A stretch of DNA of 64,000 nt from Shinisaurus crocodilurus (taxonomy: Eukaryota > Chordata > Lepidosauria > Squamata > Shinisauridae). The notes beneath the pieces were generated by a model. The model saw nothing but the letters and a program-made list of their open reading frames with translations. It made no database searches and was not told the origin of the DNA. Position 1 is the stretch's first letter. Each line of letters begins with the position of its first letter. Shown piece by piece: positions 1 through 9,612 of the stretch. The DNA is taken from assembly GCA_021292165.1 (NCBI GenBank), contig CM037877.1:106639858-106703857 (forward strand). Reading direction: 5' to 3'. The translations under genes were made by a program, and so were the position numbers.

Positions 1-672
1 TGACTTTGGGCCAGTCACTGACTCTCAGCCTAACCTACCTCACAGGGTTGTTGTGAGGATAAAATGGAGAGGAGAATAATGTTGTTAGGTTTTGCATAGG
101 CAGAACGAGATTACCACCTGACATCAGGATTATAACCTGACATGGAGGTTGTCTCTTGAGATGAAGTACACAAGGTCTCTGGTCACGAGACATAGTCTCA
201 AGGTGATATGACTCAGCAGCCTTGGACAGGTTAGCAGTCAACATGTTGATGAATAGGTTATACAACTGGGGTGAGTAATATCCTATTTATAGGTACAGGG
301 TCTGTGGTATAAAGACTGACACACTTGTTGACAGCTTCACTCCTCTCCTCACTTCTTGCTTGTCTCGACTTGTCTTGTTCTGGACTTCACTTCATCTAGC
401 CTTACCACTGGGGTATTGGATTTGTATCTGCAATGATGTAGTGAGTAAGAGATGCATTGATTGCCTTAATCCCATGTAATTGGGTCTTACAAATAAACTC
501 TTTAATCTTTATTAACTGCTGTTATCTCCTCCTTCCGTCTGCGTGACTGGGACTGAGGGTCATTGGCTAGGGAAGCTTTTGAACCCGGGTCAGTCCAGCT
601 CTCACAAATGTAAGCCGCCTTGGGTTCCTTGCAGGAAGAAAGGCGGGGTATAAATATAATAAATAAATTAAA
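1..672 (+). mobile_element. tRNA-derived SINE (Sauria type), split by an LTR
   Basis: Bases 1-82 hold the middle of the SINE (tail of the conserved GTGACTTTGGGCC block, then CCTACCTCACAGGGTTGTTG). It resumes at 607 with TAAGCCGCCTTGGGTTCC and ends in an A/T-rich tail near 672. The same order is uninterrupted in the copy at 55468-55716. The 5' promoter head lies outside the window. The split is explained by the LTR at 83-606. Confidence 0.8.
83..606 (+). mobile_element. Solo LTR with 5-bp target duplication
   Basis: A 524-bp segment begins TGTTAGG and ends CTCACA, so it has the TG...CA termini of an LTR. It is flanked by AATGT at 78-82 and 607-611, a 5-bp target duplication inside a SINE. A TATA-like CTATTTATAGG lies near 284-294 and AATAAA near 491, in the order U3 promoter, R, polyadenylation signal, U5. 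No internal retroviral sequence adjoins it, so it is a solo LTR left by LTR-LTR recombination. It does not resemble the copia LTR at 35779-36143. The parent (endogenous retrovirus or gypsy) cannot be assigned. Confidence 0.8.
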
Positions 673-680
673 AATAAAAT

Positions 681-1475
681 ATGACTGAAAAACCCATATA
701 CTTTGTGTCTAAAATGAGCAGCTCACAGGGAGAGAAGTCTGACAGTCAGAGCAGATCGGTTGCCATGGAGACTGAGGGAGCTGACTCACCCATAAAGACT
801 GGCCCTGAAGTCAAGCAGTGCTTATTTATTACGGTTGATAACAATTTAATAAGTGAATCTGGTGAAAGAATTCAAATTAATGACCAAGAAATATGGGGCA
901 TAAGAGATACCTGTGCCCAGGTGTGCATTTGCCATCCCGACCTAATAAATGAAAAGGATATTTTACCAAATGAAGTAATTACCCTCAAGGGACTAGGGTC
1001 AAAACCTTTTCCTGTCCAGGCTGCAAATGTAAAACTCCAATATAAAGACTGGGAGGGATATTGGAAAGTGGCAGTATTTTCAGATATACCAGCATTCTTT
1101 TTAATTGGTAATGACCTGGGTAGATTTGTCAGAAACATTTGTGTCACTACCAGAGCCCAAAGTCAGAAACAGCCACAATCCCAGAGTAAGTGTGGAACAC
1201 AGACAGTTATGTGTGAAGGGGAAGTTTCAGGGAGATCTGAAGAAGCTGGAATTGAAAGTCTTAGGGAAGTTATTGAAAGAAATGAAACTCCCTTAAGTGA
1301 AGTACAACAGACTCCTGCTACCAACTTTTCCCTGAGCCAGCAGCAGGATGATACATTGAAACCGCTGTTTGGATTAGCCCAGCCAGAGCCTGAGGAGTTA
1401 ACCCCTGAAAAACCAGAGAGGCTTATTGTAATAGAGGTTTATTGTAATCTCTTTAATAGAGATAAACTCTATTAA
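681..1475 (+). mobile_element. Ty3/gypsy-like protease-region ORF remnant
   Basis: A 264-residue open frame. Residues about 46-150 look like a retropepsin domain of the Ty3/gypsy type: a GIRDT segment followed by a hydrophobic HPDLI stretch, and later a FFLIGNDLG stretch like the flap/helix end of such proteases. The catalytic triad reads D76-T77-C78 instead of Asp-Thr-Gly, so activity is unlikely. Residues after about 155 are polar and low in complexity. No reverse transcriptase follows: the frame ends at 1475 in unrelated A/T-rich DNA. The initiator Met directly follows the SINE tail at 672 and may be fortuitous. Most likely a decayed gag-pol fragment; a domesticated protease-like gene is a remote alternative. 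Confidence 0.6.
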
Positions 1476-2336
1476 AATACCATTGCTGGTTATTGTGGTG
1501 TTTACACAATCCCCACCCCCTCCTTCCTACGGCAGCTCCTCCAGCCCCCTATAAATGCTAGAGAGAGAATCAGGAGATCCTGCTGAATGGGGTGAGCTTT
1601 GGTGTGGGGTGAGGGGGGATCCCCCACCCAAATCAGGCAGAGGGATATTCTGTTAGCAGAGACCTTTTTCTTATTAAAGGCACATCCTGGAACCAACCCT
1701 TAATCTTTAGCAACTTGGCAGCCACTGCAGTTTGAGTCTTCCCCATGCCATTCAATAATGCTGGGAATCCAAGGTCACATGCAAAGAGTCCATGATGAAG
1801 CTCCTTCCTGTGTCTGTGTTGTTCCAATCCCCAGGAGGGGTGATGTTGGTGTGGGAAAGAGTCATGACATGGGCTCCTCCATCTAACCTTGACCTTCCAA
1901 TGTTATCAAACAGCATGGAAAGGAGCCATATGTCAGCAACTCCCATGTGACTAACTGTTATCTTGGAAGAGGCCCCAAGCTTACCTATGAAGTCACTGTT
2001 CTTTACTCCTGGATCTGAAAATGTGTCACTGGGTTTAATTTAACTTGACAGCTTGCTTCTATTTGATGACAGTGCTTGCTATTTCACATGCTGGCTTTTG
2101 AAGACAGATAATTTCTTTCCAAATGTGCCCTCAACGGACTATTTGCTGCTTCAACTATGATGGATATTCCTGATCAGCCTGATTTCACTTGTAATAAATA
2201 GATCTAACTAATGCAGGCCCTCTGACTAAATGTTAAATCTGCCATGTTTAGTTGGGAACAGACCTTGTAACTCTAATGAATATTGATGTTTGTGGCAAGC
2301 AAATCTACAGACCAGTGTGGAACATTTTGTCAGATT
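1476..2336. other. Intergenic, no gene seen
   Basis: No convincing coding frame, RNA gene or clear repeat. The small frames here lack similarity to anything I recognise. The block ends at the left edge of duplication unit 1, where similarity to 17453 onward begins with TATAAAAGAATC. Confidence 0.5.
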
Positions 2337-2394
2337 TATAAAAGAATCATGAATCCAGATGGAGCCAAAGCCAGCACTGAGCAACACAGCAATT

Positions 2395-3169
2395 GCACGC
2401 GCAAAAGAGGAAATAAGAGTCGAGACACAGAATGATGGTGAAATTGGGGCCACATTTATTGATTTGAGGATCTGGGAAGGGACGAGTGTGGGTGCTAGAT
2501 AAACTGGCTCTCAGCCAGTATACCCTTAAATGGGCGAAGCATCCCAATCGGAGGAGTGGCGCTGTAACTCACCACTCCCCAATTTTACACCATGCGGTGT
2601 CAGAAGGCCTCCTCCATGTCACCTCCTCACGGGGCCGTGAAACGCCATGCGGGTGAGAGGAATTGGCCTCAAAGGCAGACCCTATCTCCCTGGCCGTGCC
2701 ATGAAACTGGGCTCAGGGCAGCCTCAGGTATCGCCAGTCACCTGAAAGGTGCCGTGGGATGATCACCGAACCCCACCCCACTGCCTAAAACCCACACTTA
2801 CCGCCAATGTAACCGAATCAGGGAAACTATGCAAAACAAAAAAGCACCCAAGCCAAGAACACAGTGCAGATTAGGCGAAACACGCACACCACCACCAGGC
2901 CAATCAGCAATGGTGAGCCAAAATTCCTACTCGTACTCGGCCCCGTCAACCGGCGACCAGAAATCCCACACTGTGAATTGGGAGGGAGGGGGGAGCTGCT
3001 TTGAGAAAAAAGGCAGAGGGTGGAGCGACGCTGCCTAATAAAGGCCTCCGCCGGTCCTCCCCCTGCCTTGAGCCCATAGGTGGTTTCAAAATTAAACAGC
3101 CTCACCTCTCATTCCTCCACACGCGCAAATAGTCCTCCCACCAACAGCTATGCGTTGGTGGGGGAAGGG
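2395..3169. mobile_element. Unclassified 775-bp interspersed element, copy 1
   Basis: Inserted in unit 1 and absent at the matching site of unit 2, where CAGCAATTCTGGTC is continuous. AATT flanks both ends (2391-2394 and 3170-3173), a 4-bp target duplication. It starts GCACGCGC and ends with a small hairpin (CCAACAGCTATGCGTTGG) then GGGGAAGGG. A diverged sister lies at 6071-6854; both share CACATTTATTGA, a GCCAATGT-ACCGAAT-like block and CCAAAATTCCTACTCG. On the minus strand AATAAA lies about 60 bp from the terminus, as in an LTR or retroposon end. It has no TG...CA ends, so class is left open. Confidence 0.65.
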
Positions 3170-3774
3170 AATTCTGGTCTATCGTAGATTGTATTAGATT
3201 GTACACTGTAGATTGTGTTTTGTGTTTCTGATGAACCCACACAAAAAAGAGGGAAAGTAATAGTCTTACTTTAATGATAATAGTATATACAGAGATTTCA
3301 TTTAAAAAAAAGTATTTATACAGGGTTCATAATGCATCCCAAAAGAGCTGTCCTCTGCTGTCCCTCTAAAGAATTCTCTGGTAAGGTTCAAACTGTGTGA
3401 GTAGGATCATTTTCCAATTAAACATAGTAAAACATGCAAATATGCTTTGGAGAATCCTGTCAAATTTCCATATAGTATTGTTTTTTGCCCCCATACATTT
3501 TTTTTCTTATACCAGTTTAAGTAAGTTATATGATGGTCTTTTGACCATCAGTGCTTTCCTTATGACTAACACCAGATTTCTATTATCGTACATTAAAGAC
3601 AATATTTTTCATAGATATGAATTTATTGGATTGAGCAGAACATGTATAACCTCAATAAGAGAACGACTTAACAAGTTCCCCTGTTGGTTATTGGATGGAC
3701 TTTCCTGATGTGCAAATCATAGTCTTCTGATACATGAGAAACATCCACCATCCTACTTGATAGCAGAACCACTT

Positions 3775-3953
3775 TTCATAGATTTCATAGATCATAGAGT
3801 TGGAAGGAGCCTATACAAGGCTATCGAGTCCAACCCCCTGCTCAATGCAGGAAACTAGAGGAGGGGTCTCCCATCCAAGTAATAACCGGGCCTGACCCTG
3901 CTTAGCTTTCCACACTCGGACAAGCTGAGTCAGCCTAAGCCACAGGCCCGTAT
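3775..3953 (-). mobile_element. 5S rRNA-headed SINE with CR1-like tail
   Basis: Read on the minus strand, the head contains AAGCTAAGCAGGGTCAGGCC and GGTTATTACTTGGATGGGAG, the internal promoter region of 5S rRNA. It then passes into a tail with GGGTTGGACTCGATAGCC and TCCAACTCTATGATC, resembling the 3' end of CR1 LINEs. The insertion lies in the 3' coding end of the unit 1 TOPORS-like copy and is absent from unit 2, so it postdates the duplication. Sister copies: 8905-9047, 20483-20656, 51099-51267. Confidence 0.85.
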
Positions 3954-4620
3954 GGTGTGACTTTTGTGGGAGAGTGCAGTTCTGTAGAGTTAGCCATTTC
4001 TTCACTTTGCCATGGCAGCTGACCAGAATCATCCCTTTCATTTATTTTCAGTTCTATGTGCTCAATAACCAAAATGTCTTCTGTTTGGGGCTGAAGCACT
4101 TTAATAACAATTATCTCCTCTCCCTTGTGATGGATCAGCTTGGTGCTAACTACTAAGTCCTGCTGTTGCAATGGTGTCTGACCCATGCTATTTGTTTCTT
4201 GCTCTTGAGATGGAACCTGCAGAGCATTAAACATCTGGTTATTGCTATCAAGCCGAGCAACAGTAGAGATAGCTGAACGTGCATTATTATGACTATGAAG
4301 GCCACTAGCAAAGCTATGGCTTCTCAAAGCTTCCTGTTCATCTCCCAGTTCTTCTTCATCATCATCATCATCTACATTGTGTCCTGCACTCTCCATACGA
4401 ATGGGGATGGACTTGCATAGCATAGGTGTACTCTCTTCTATCTGATCAAGGACACATTTATGCAATGGACAGTGCCTGTTGTGTGTACCTAAATGCGCAT
4501 CAGCTTGAAAAAATACATGCATGTTGTCTTCACTTCTTACAAGTTCTCCACCTGAAGATCCAAACGGAAGAAAAACTCATCCAGAGTCTGGTCTGAACTG
4601 GAATTGGTCAATTCTTGGAT

Positions 4621-4961
4621 GTTAGGGACGTAACCGCTTGGCTTGGCTCTCCGCGCTGGCCACGCTGGTCCCGTCGCGCTGGACACCCGCGCGATGTTTT
4701 TTCCCGGGGAAACCAGGGCAACAGGGCTGTTTAAGCCCTGTTGCCCTGGTTCCCCCCGCCAAAAACATAGCGTAGGGGTCCAGTGCGCCGGAGCAGCTGG
4801 AAGTGACGTAATGCGGGACTGAGGCTCGACCGGCGCCGGCAGCTCAAGTGGCGCGGAGAATGCTCCGCGCTGCTCAGAAGATCGAGTTCGGGCAACCGCC
4901 GCGGCGGAGAGCCGAGCCGCGGAGAACCGCGAGCGCCGGACAGGTTCCTGTAACCCCCATA
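4621..4961. mobile_element. Palindromic foldback element, copy 1
   Basis: A GC-rich 341-bp insertion in the TOPORS-like pseudogene. TTGGAT flanks it at 4615-4620 and 4962-4967; the unit 2 gene is continuous there. The centre is an 18-bp perfect inverted repeat, AACCAGGGCAACAGGGCT, with a 5-base loop, and imperfect arms reach further out on both sides. Ends resemble TTAGGGACGT and its diverged complement. Related elements at 22142-22596 and 31491-32054 share the same centre. No coding capacity, so probably a non-autonomous DNA transposon; superfamily unknown. Confidence 0.75.
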
Positions 4962-6070
4962 TTGGATTTCATCATCCCAACTTCCTTCCTCACTACTTGT
5001 CACTGATTCTCCATCTGCCCCCTCATTCTCATCTGAGTCTACAGTTTCCACTTCGTCGTCGTCCTCCTCCTCTGAAGATGATGTAGTAAATGATGAATAG
5101 GACTGGAACCCATCATCATGCATCGGATAGGGAATGTCATAACTGGCTCACCAATCATAGGCTTTAATGTTGAAAGGGGAGCGGGCAAAGTTGATGAATT
5201 CATGCAAGAAGTGATTGGTGTAGTGGAGTAAATGAGGTTGCATAATATCAGCAAATGCTTGGCTGTCCAGATCATAGATGGTTATGCTATTCAAAACGAT
5301 ATGCTGCATGTTGTTGATCAAGGCTGCATGTGTACCACACAGCACTCGCAGCTCACGTTTCAACCAGGGAACTCACCTGTTAAGGCGGACAGGGTTCCTG
5401 CAGAAAAAATCTGCTGAAATGTCCCTATAAAAATCTCCGCTTTGGACATTCCTGACACGCACTCCAGATGGATAAAGGGCCCTCCTGAAATTAATTGTAA
5501 CCTGCTCTTGAATTTGCCCAAGGGATATTCCTCCTGGGTGAGATGACATCCTTATTCCCATCTGTCTCATCAGCTCATCAAGCATTCTCATCCGACTTTG
5601 AGATTGGGGACCTGAGGACCCATCAAACAAGATCCCATTATCCAGCAATGACTCATGTCTTTGTGCAGTTGCTGACCTCTCCGCACACATGCCATGTGAT
5701 GCATTTTCAAAAGGAATAATGTACTCTTCAAAATCAGTGTCAGATGTTATGGTGTGAAAGAAAGAGTTAAAACGCTGCTTACAGAGTGGGCACTCTGCTT
5801 TCCTGTCTGACCACTCTAGGATACAAGCAAAACAGAATCTATGGAAGCAGGGGTTTAAGAAGGCCACATTCCGTATTCTTTCCAAGCAGATAGGGCACCT
5901 TGAGTCTGAATGTCCATCAGTTGCTAAGGCAATGTTCTCATTTCCTGTCCCAGTCAGGGATGAAAAGCTGTTGTTAGAATTAAGCTCTTCATTTGATGAT
6001 GCCATAATCTAATGAATAAGAAAAAAAGAAGGCCTCACTCAATATAAATGCGTACACCAGTAAAACATTT

Positions 6071-6854
6071 GCGCGCGTAGAGGAGAAATAATGACTCAGG
6101 CAGAATTGTAGGGTACAAATTGTGCTAAAAGTAATGGGCCACATTTATTGAATCATCAATAGGAGATCTACGAAGGGAAAAAAGTGCGGGTACTAATTAC
6201 ACCGGCTATCAGCCAGTCACCATTGCTCTAGGGCGAAACATCCAGCAAGGATGTTGACGGCATCCAAGTCATCCCCCTCCTTGCTAAACACCACACGGTG
6301 CTGGAAGGTCTTTCCTGCAGTCAGCCTCGACCAGACCATGAGGTACTGGTAGGTGAAGTAGGAGGACCTCACAGACGGCCTTATCTCCGCAGTCCTGAGC
6401 CGTGATGCAGTCGGCGGAAGGAGCCTCGGGCACGCCTCTCACCTGAAAGGTGCCATAGGATGATCACCAAGCCCCTAAAACTGCCTAGTCCCGCACTTAA
6501 TCGCCAATGTGACTGAATTGAAAATGCCACTAAGCACCCAAACCCTGAAATACAGTGTGGAGTAGACGAAACACGAACATTGCCCCTGGCCAATTAGGAC
6601 AATGAACCAAAATTCCTACTCGGCCCCTGGAAACAGGCGATCAGTAAAACCTACACTGCAAACAGGGATGGGAGGGAGGGAGCCGTGTTAGAAAGGAGCC
6701 AGGGGGAGAGGTGTGCAAGCCTAATAACGGCTCTACCGACCCTCCCCTCTGCTCTCAGATTGGTAGCTTGAATATCGGACCATTGTGGTCTGACTCGTCT
6801 ACTCCCCTACATGCAAATTGCCCCCCCTGCCACAGCTACACGTGGGGGGAGGGG
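6071..6854. mobile_element. Unclassified 784-bp interspersed element, copy 2
   Basis: Diverged sister of 2395-3169: starts GCGCGCGTAGAGGAG, shares CACATTTATTGA and CCAAAATTCCTACTCGGCCC, and ends CTACACGTGGGGGGAGGGG. At the matching point unit 2 has about 60 bp of other sequence (19877-19937), so either the insertion removed target DNA or a later deletion did. No target duplication can be read. Confidence 0.6.
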
Positions 6855-6934
6855 CTGGATTTAGCAATAAAACTGATCTGAATTGAAATTGTTATCTCTG
6901 AGACATCTCCAGATAAGTTCTATTCCCCCACAAA

Positions 6935-6937
6935 TGT

Positions 6938-6998
<61 letters not shown>
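6935..6998. repeat. Compound (TG)n(GA)n microsatellite
   Basis: A TG run passes directly into a GA run. The matching site in unit 2 (20007-20066) has the same compound structure with different lengths. Confidence 0.95.
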
Positions 6999-7050
6999 GC
7001 ACATACACACATACACACACAGACCACCACAATGTCCTGGAAAGCCACTA

Positions 7051-7218
7051 CAGTATTTTTCCATGTATAAGACTATACTTTTTCCTAAAATCGTTAGACT
7101 AAAAATTGAGGGTCGTCTTATACACGGAAGTAAGTCGAGGAGAGAACCACACGGTTGTGAAACTGCCCAGTGGGGGGCGTCTTATACATGGGGGCGTCTT
7201 ATATACGGAAAAATACGG
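7051..7218. mobile_element. TA-flanked MITE (Tc1/mariner type)
   Basis: A 168-bp element with ends CAGTATTTTTCC... and ...GGAAAAATACGG, flanked by TA on both sides (7049-7050, 7219-7220). The unit 2 site reads CCACTAGGTACAC with a single TA (20122-20123), a clean empty site. TA duplication and terminal inverted repeats indicate a Tc1/mariner-type non-autonomous transposon inserted after the duplication. Confidence 0.85.
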
Positions 7219-7220
7219 TA

Positions 7221-7492
7221 GGTACACAGCTAGGCCATTGTGCAGGATGCAAAATGGTGGCCAGACTGCTAACACAGTTGCTCCTGCCACTGCTGCAACT
7301 TGTAGTAACAGGAAAGAAAAAAAAACAAGGAAAAAAGAAAAGGGAAGCTGTGTGTTACTCCTGCTCCACCCCTGAGAAACTGTTGGTGAATTTCTCCTCC
7401 CCCTGACAAAATTTGGTGAAACCATCCCCACATTTCTCTGTGCTCAGATAGGGTGAAGAATTTTGAGATGCCACTTGTGCACAGCTCAGATA
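7221..7492 (+). repeat. Interspersed repeat beside microsatellite, unit 1
   Basis: Contains GCAAAATGGTGGCCAG, a purine-rich AAAGAAAAAAAAACAAGG stretch, a GGTGAATTTC block and an end with TGCACAGCTC followed by GATA repeats. Sister sequences are at 20123-20396, 40341-40590 (minus) and 49836-50096. Three of the four lie next to compound dinucleotide microsatellites. No coding frame. Class unknown; the GAGCTGTGCAC-like terminus may be a transposon end. Confidence 0.55.
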
Positions 7493-8027
7493 GATAGACA
7501 GACAGATAGATAGATGCCTGATGTTGGAGCATCTTTTTACAGGTAAAATAGGAAAGGAGAAATAATATAGTAGTGGGATAGCTTTGAGGTTCATCAGATT
7601 AAAAAAAAAGAAAAGAAAGATAACTGCCAGGCAGCCTGATCTTTTAGATGGACTTCAGTTCAGAAGCAGGACAGAAGGACAGAAGCAGTAATTTGCTTTG
7701 CTGCACCTATATCTTAAGGACCAAGTCAGAGAAACTTTGCACCACTTGGCAAGTGATATGATAAGATCCCAGTCACATGACCCTGCCAGAGCATGGCTTC
7801 GACTGGAAAATACTCAGCTTGGATCAAGGGGAGTCATGTAACAATTACTGGCATGTTCTGAGGGCTGCACAGTATGGTTTCCAGCAGGCCACTGCAACTG
7901 GGCACTTGCAATGCTGTGCCAACAGCCAATTCACTCAAAGCTCAACATGCACCAGTGGTAATTACATGGCCCCTCTCAGTGTGTACTGCTGGGGCTGGAA
8001 CCCATGGTTTCGGATTTCACCTATGTC

Positions 8028-8255
8028 CAGGGAAGGCTGGTGACCCCTATTTCAGCGGGGCTCCATTTCCACGACAGGTTTTGCAGGTCTCATTTGGAGC
8101 TTCGTAGGAGCTATCCATGGTGCTGAACTCCATCCCCAAAATAAGTTCACCACTGTGGAGCACCATGGAGAGCTCCTATAAAGCGCCAAATAAAACCTGA
8201 AAAACCTGTAATGGAAAAGGAGCCCCACTGAAATAGGAATCGCCAGCCGCCCCTG
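8028..8255. mobile_element. hAT-type hairpin MITE, complete
   Basis: Starts CAGGGAAGGCTGG and ends CCAGCCGCCCCTG; roughly 90-bp imperfect inverted arms surround a loop near 8125-8150. The flanking octamers are CCTATGTC (8020-8027) and CCTATGAC (8256-8263). In unit 2 the left flank is CCTATGAC, so the original 8-bp duplication was perfect, as for hAT transposons. Unit 2 keeps only the left arm (21140-21264). Confidence 0.8.
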
Positions 8256-8406
8256 CCTATGACTTCATTCAACCTTCACAGAACTGCAGCCAGTGGAGAT
8301 ATACAGGGTTAAGGTAGAAATAATGTGAATATTTACAGATCTTGACTTTTGAGTAGAATTCGGCTGTCTCACTAAATGTGAATTAAGAAGAGGCATCAGG
8401 TGCCAC

Positions 8407-8648
8407 CAGGGTTGGCCCTACCATTAGGCAGCGTGAGGCAGCTGCCTTAAGCAGCTGATTTGGGGAGCCTAGCTGTATAATTGGCTAATGTACTTTTACT
8501 GCCAGGAAGAAGGAGAGGCACACATGGAATCTTCTGCCTCAGATGCCAGAATAACTTGACTGTTTTTGCATACAGTGCACCTTGACTGAAGGGGGGGGGG
8601 ACCATTTGCTGCCCTGACACAGGCAGCAAAAGGCCTCGACCAGCCCTG
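8407..8648. mobile_element. hAT-like MITE (CAGGGTTGGCCCTACC family)
   Basis: Begins CAGGGTTGGCCCTACCATT and ends GACCAGCCCTG. A sister with the same ends lies at 44970-45258. Terminal CAGGG/CCCTG and inverted ends fit hAT MITEs; flanking octamers here are not identical. Confidence 0.6.
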
Positions 8649-8904
8649 GTTGCTGCTCTTGATTTCATTCTGGGACACCACAGTGTTTCACCTCTTCTAC
8701 CACTTAAACAATATGAGGAAGAATCTTACCTTGTTCTTGGTAGATAGACTCTTATCAGGAACACTGAACATGTGAAGCCCTGGAACACATAAAAATAACA
8801 AAGGAGTTCCTTTGAGCATGTGCAGAGTGCCATTTTCTATGTACAGAGGAGCCATAAGCAGCCACCATGGATTGGGATTGAGGGAAGGACTTTCACAGGA
8901 AGGG

Positions 8905-9047
8905 GCGTGGAAAGCTAAGCAGGGTCAGGCCTGGTTATTACTTGGATGGGAGACCCCCTCCTCTGTTTCCTGCACTGAGCAGGGGGTTGGACTTGGTGGC
9001 CTTGTAGGCCCCTTCCAACTCTATGATCCTATGATCAAATATACCTA
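8905..9047 (+). mobile_element. 5S rRNA-headed SINE with CR1-like tail
   Basis: Plus-strand copy: GGAAAGCTAAGCAGGGTCAGG, GGTTATTACTTGGATGGGAG, then GGGTTGGACTTGGTGGCC and CAACTCTATGATCCTATGATC. The first ~40 bases of the head are diverged. It lies directly upstream of an L2 LINE 3' end. Confidence 0.8.
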
Positions 9048-9340
9048 TGACCTCTCCATTACCCAGGTATTACCCAGAGGACCTTCTCTTCTGCTGCCCT
9101 CAGATTGTGGAATGGCCTGCCGGAGGAGATTCGTCAGCTTAACAGTCTTTTGGAATTTAAGAAAGCCATAAAGACTGATATCTTCCGGCAGGCCTATCCA
9201 GTGGAATTTTAGGATTCTTTTAAGATGTTTTTAAGATGTTTTAATAATGTATATTAAGTTTTTTAATTAGTTTATATATTTTACATTTATTGTTGTTCCC
9301 CGCCTCAATCCAAATGGAGAGGCAGGTAAGAATTATTAGT
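9048..9340 (+). mobile_element. L2-type LINE 3' end
   Basis: In the plus strand the sequence encodes a LINE reverse-transcriptase C-terminus: LRLWNGLPEEIRQLNSL followed by FKKAIKTDIFRQAYP and a stop near 9212. This LWN-LPEE...LKT-LF-AF pattern is typical of L2/CR1 LINE ORF2 ends. A 3' tail rich in T and a TTG/TTA microsatellite follow. Strongly 5'-truncated, as is usual for LINE insertions. Confidence 0.8.
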
Positions 9341-9360
9341 TGTTGTTGTTGTTATTATTA

Positions 9361-9612
9361 CAGTAATACCTTGAATTGAGAGCATAATTCATTCCGGAAC
9401 CGTGCTTGTAATCCAAAACACTCTTATATCAAAGCGAGTCTCTGGCAGGCGTGAGCGAGGCCGATTTCGGCCCGCTACGCCCGCTCGAGGCGAGCGGTTA
9501 CATCTTGTCTTTCAAGACGTCGCTTGTTTATCAAGTCAAAAATTTTTTAAATTTTTTGCTTGTCTTGCAAAACGCTCTCAGACCAAGTTACTTGCAATCC
9601 AAGGTATTACTG
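9361..9612. mobile_element. TA-flanked MITE, CAGTAATACCTTG family
   Basis: 252 bp with ends CAGTAATACCTTG and CAAGGTATTACTG, flanked by TA (9359-9360, 9613-9614). Sisters at 10967-11216 and 24126-24373. The inner part (9440-9510) is GC-rich and unlike the sisters. Tc1/mariner-type, non-autonomous. Confidence 0.85.

Larger units (their letters stand above)
3717..6005 (-). pseudogene. TOPORS-like pseudogene (unit 1 copy)
   Basis: Collinear with the intact gene at 18051-19811. The N-terminal frame (6005 down to 5376) keeps the start codon and the whole C3HC4 RING. Breaks in order along the gene: a TTA to TGA stop at 5373-5375 in the conserved core; an AGA to TGA stop at 5148-5150; a 341-bp foldback insertion at 4621-4961; loss of one A in a run near 4573, shifting frame; a 3-bp gain near 4155; and a 5S-SINE at 3775-3953 replacing the last ~17 codons. 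In the first 615 coding bases only 10 substitutions separate it from the unit 2 gene, so inactivation is recent. A truncated 210-residue RING protein could still be translated. AATAAA on this strand lies at 3622-3627. Confidence 0.9.

Noticed and set aside
2395..3169. Helitron assignment for the AATT-flanked element
   Set aside because: It has a 3' hairpin but no TC start or CTRR end, and Helitrons do not duplicate the target.
3811..4522. 195-residue minus frame as a separate gene
   Set aside because: It is the shifted 3' part of the unit 1 TOPORS-like pseudogene, matching residues 380 onward of the unit 2 protein.
8905..8985. Functional 5S rRNA gene
   Set aside because: Only the internal promoter part of 5S is matched, it runs into a CR1-like tail, and the same chimera recurs four times.
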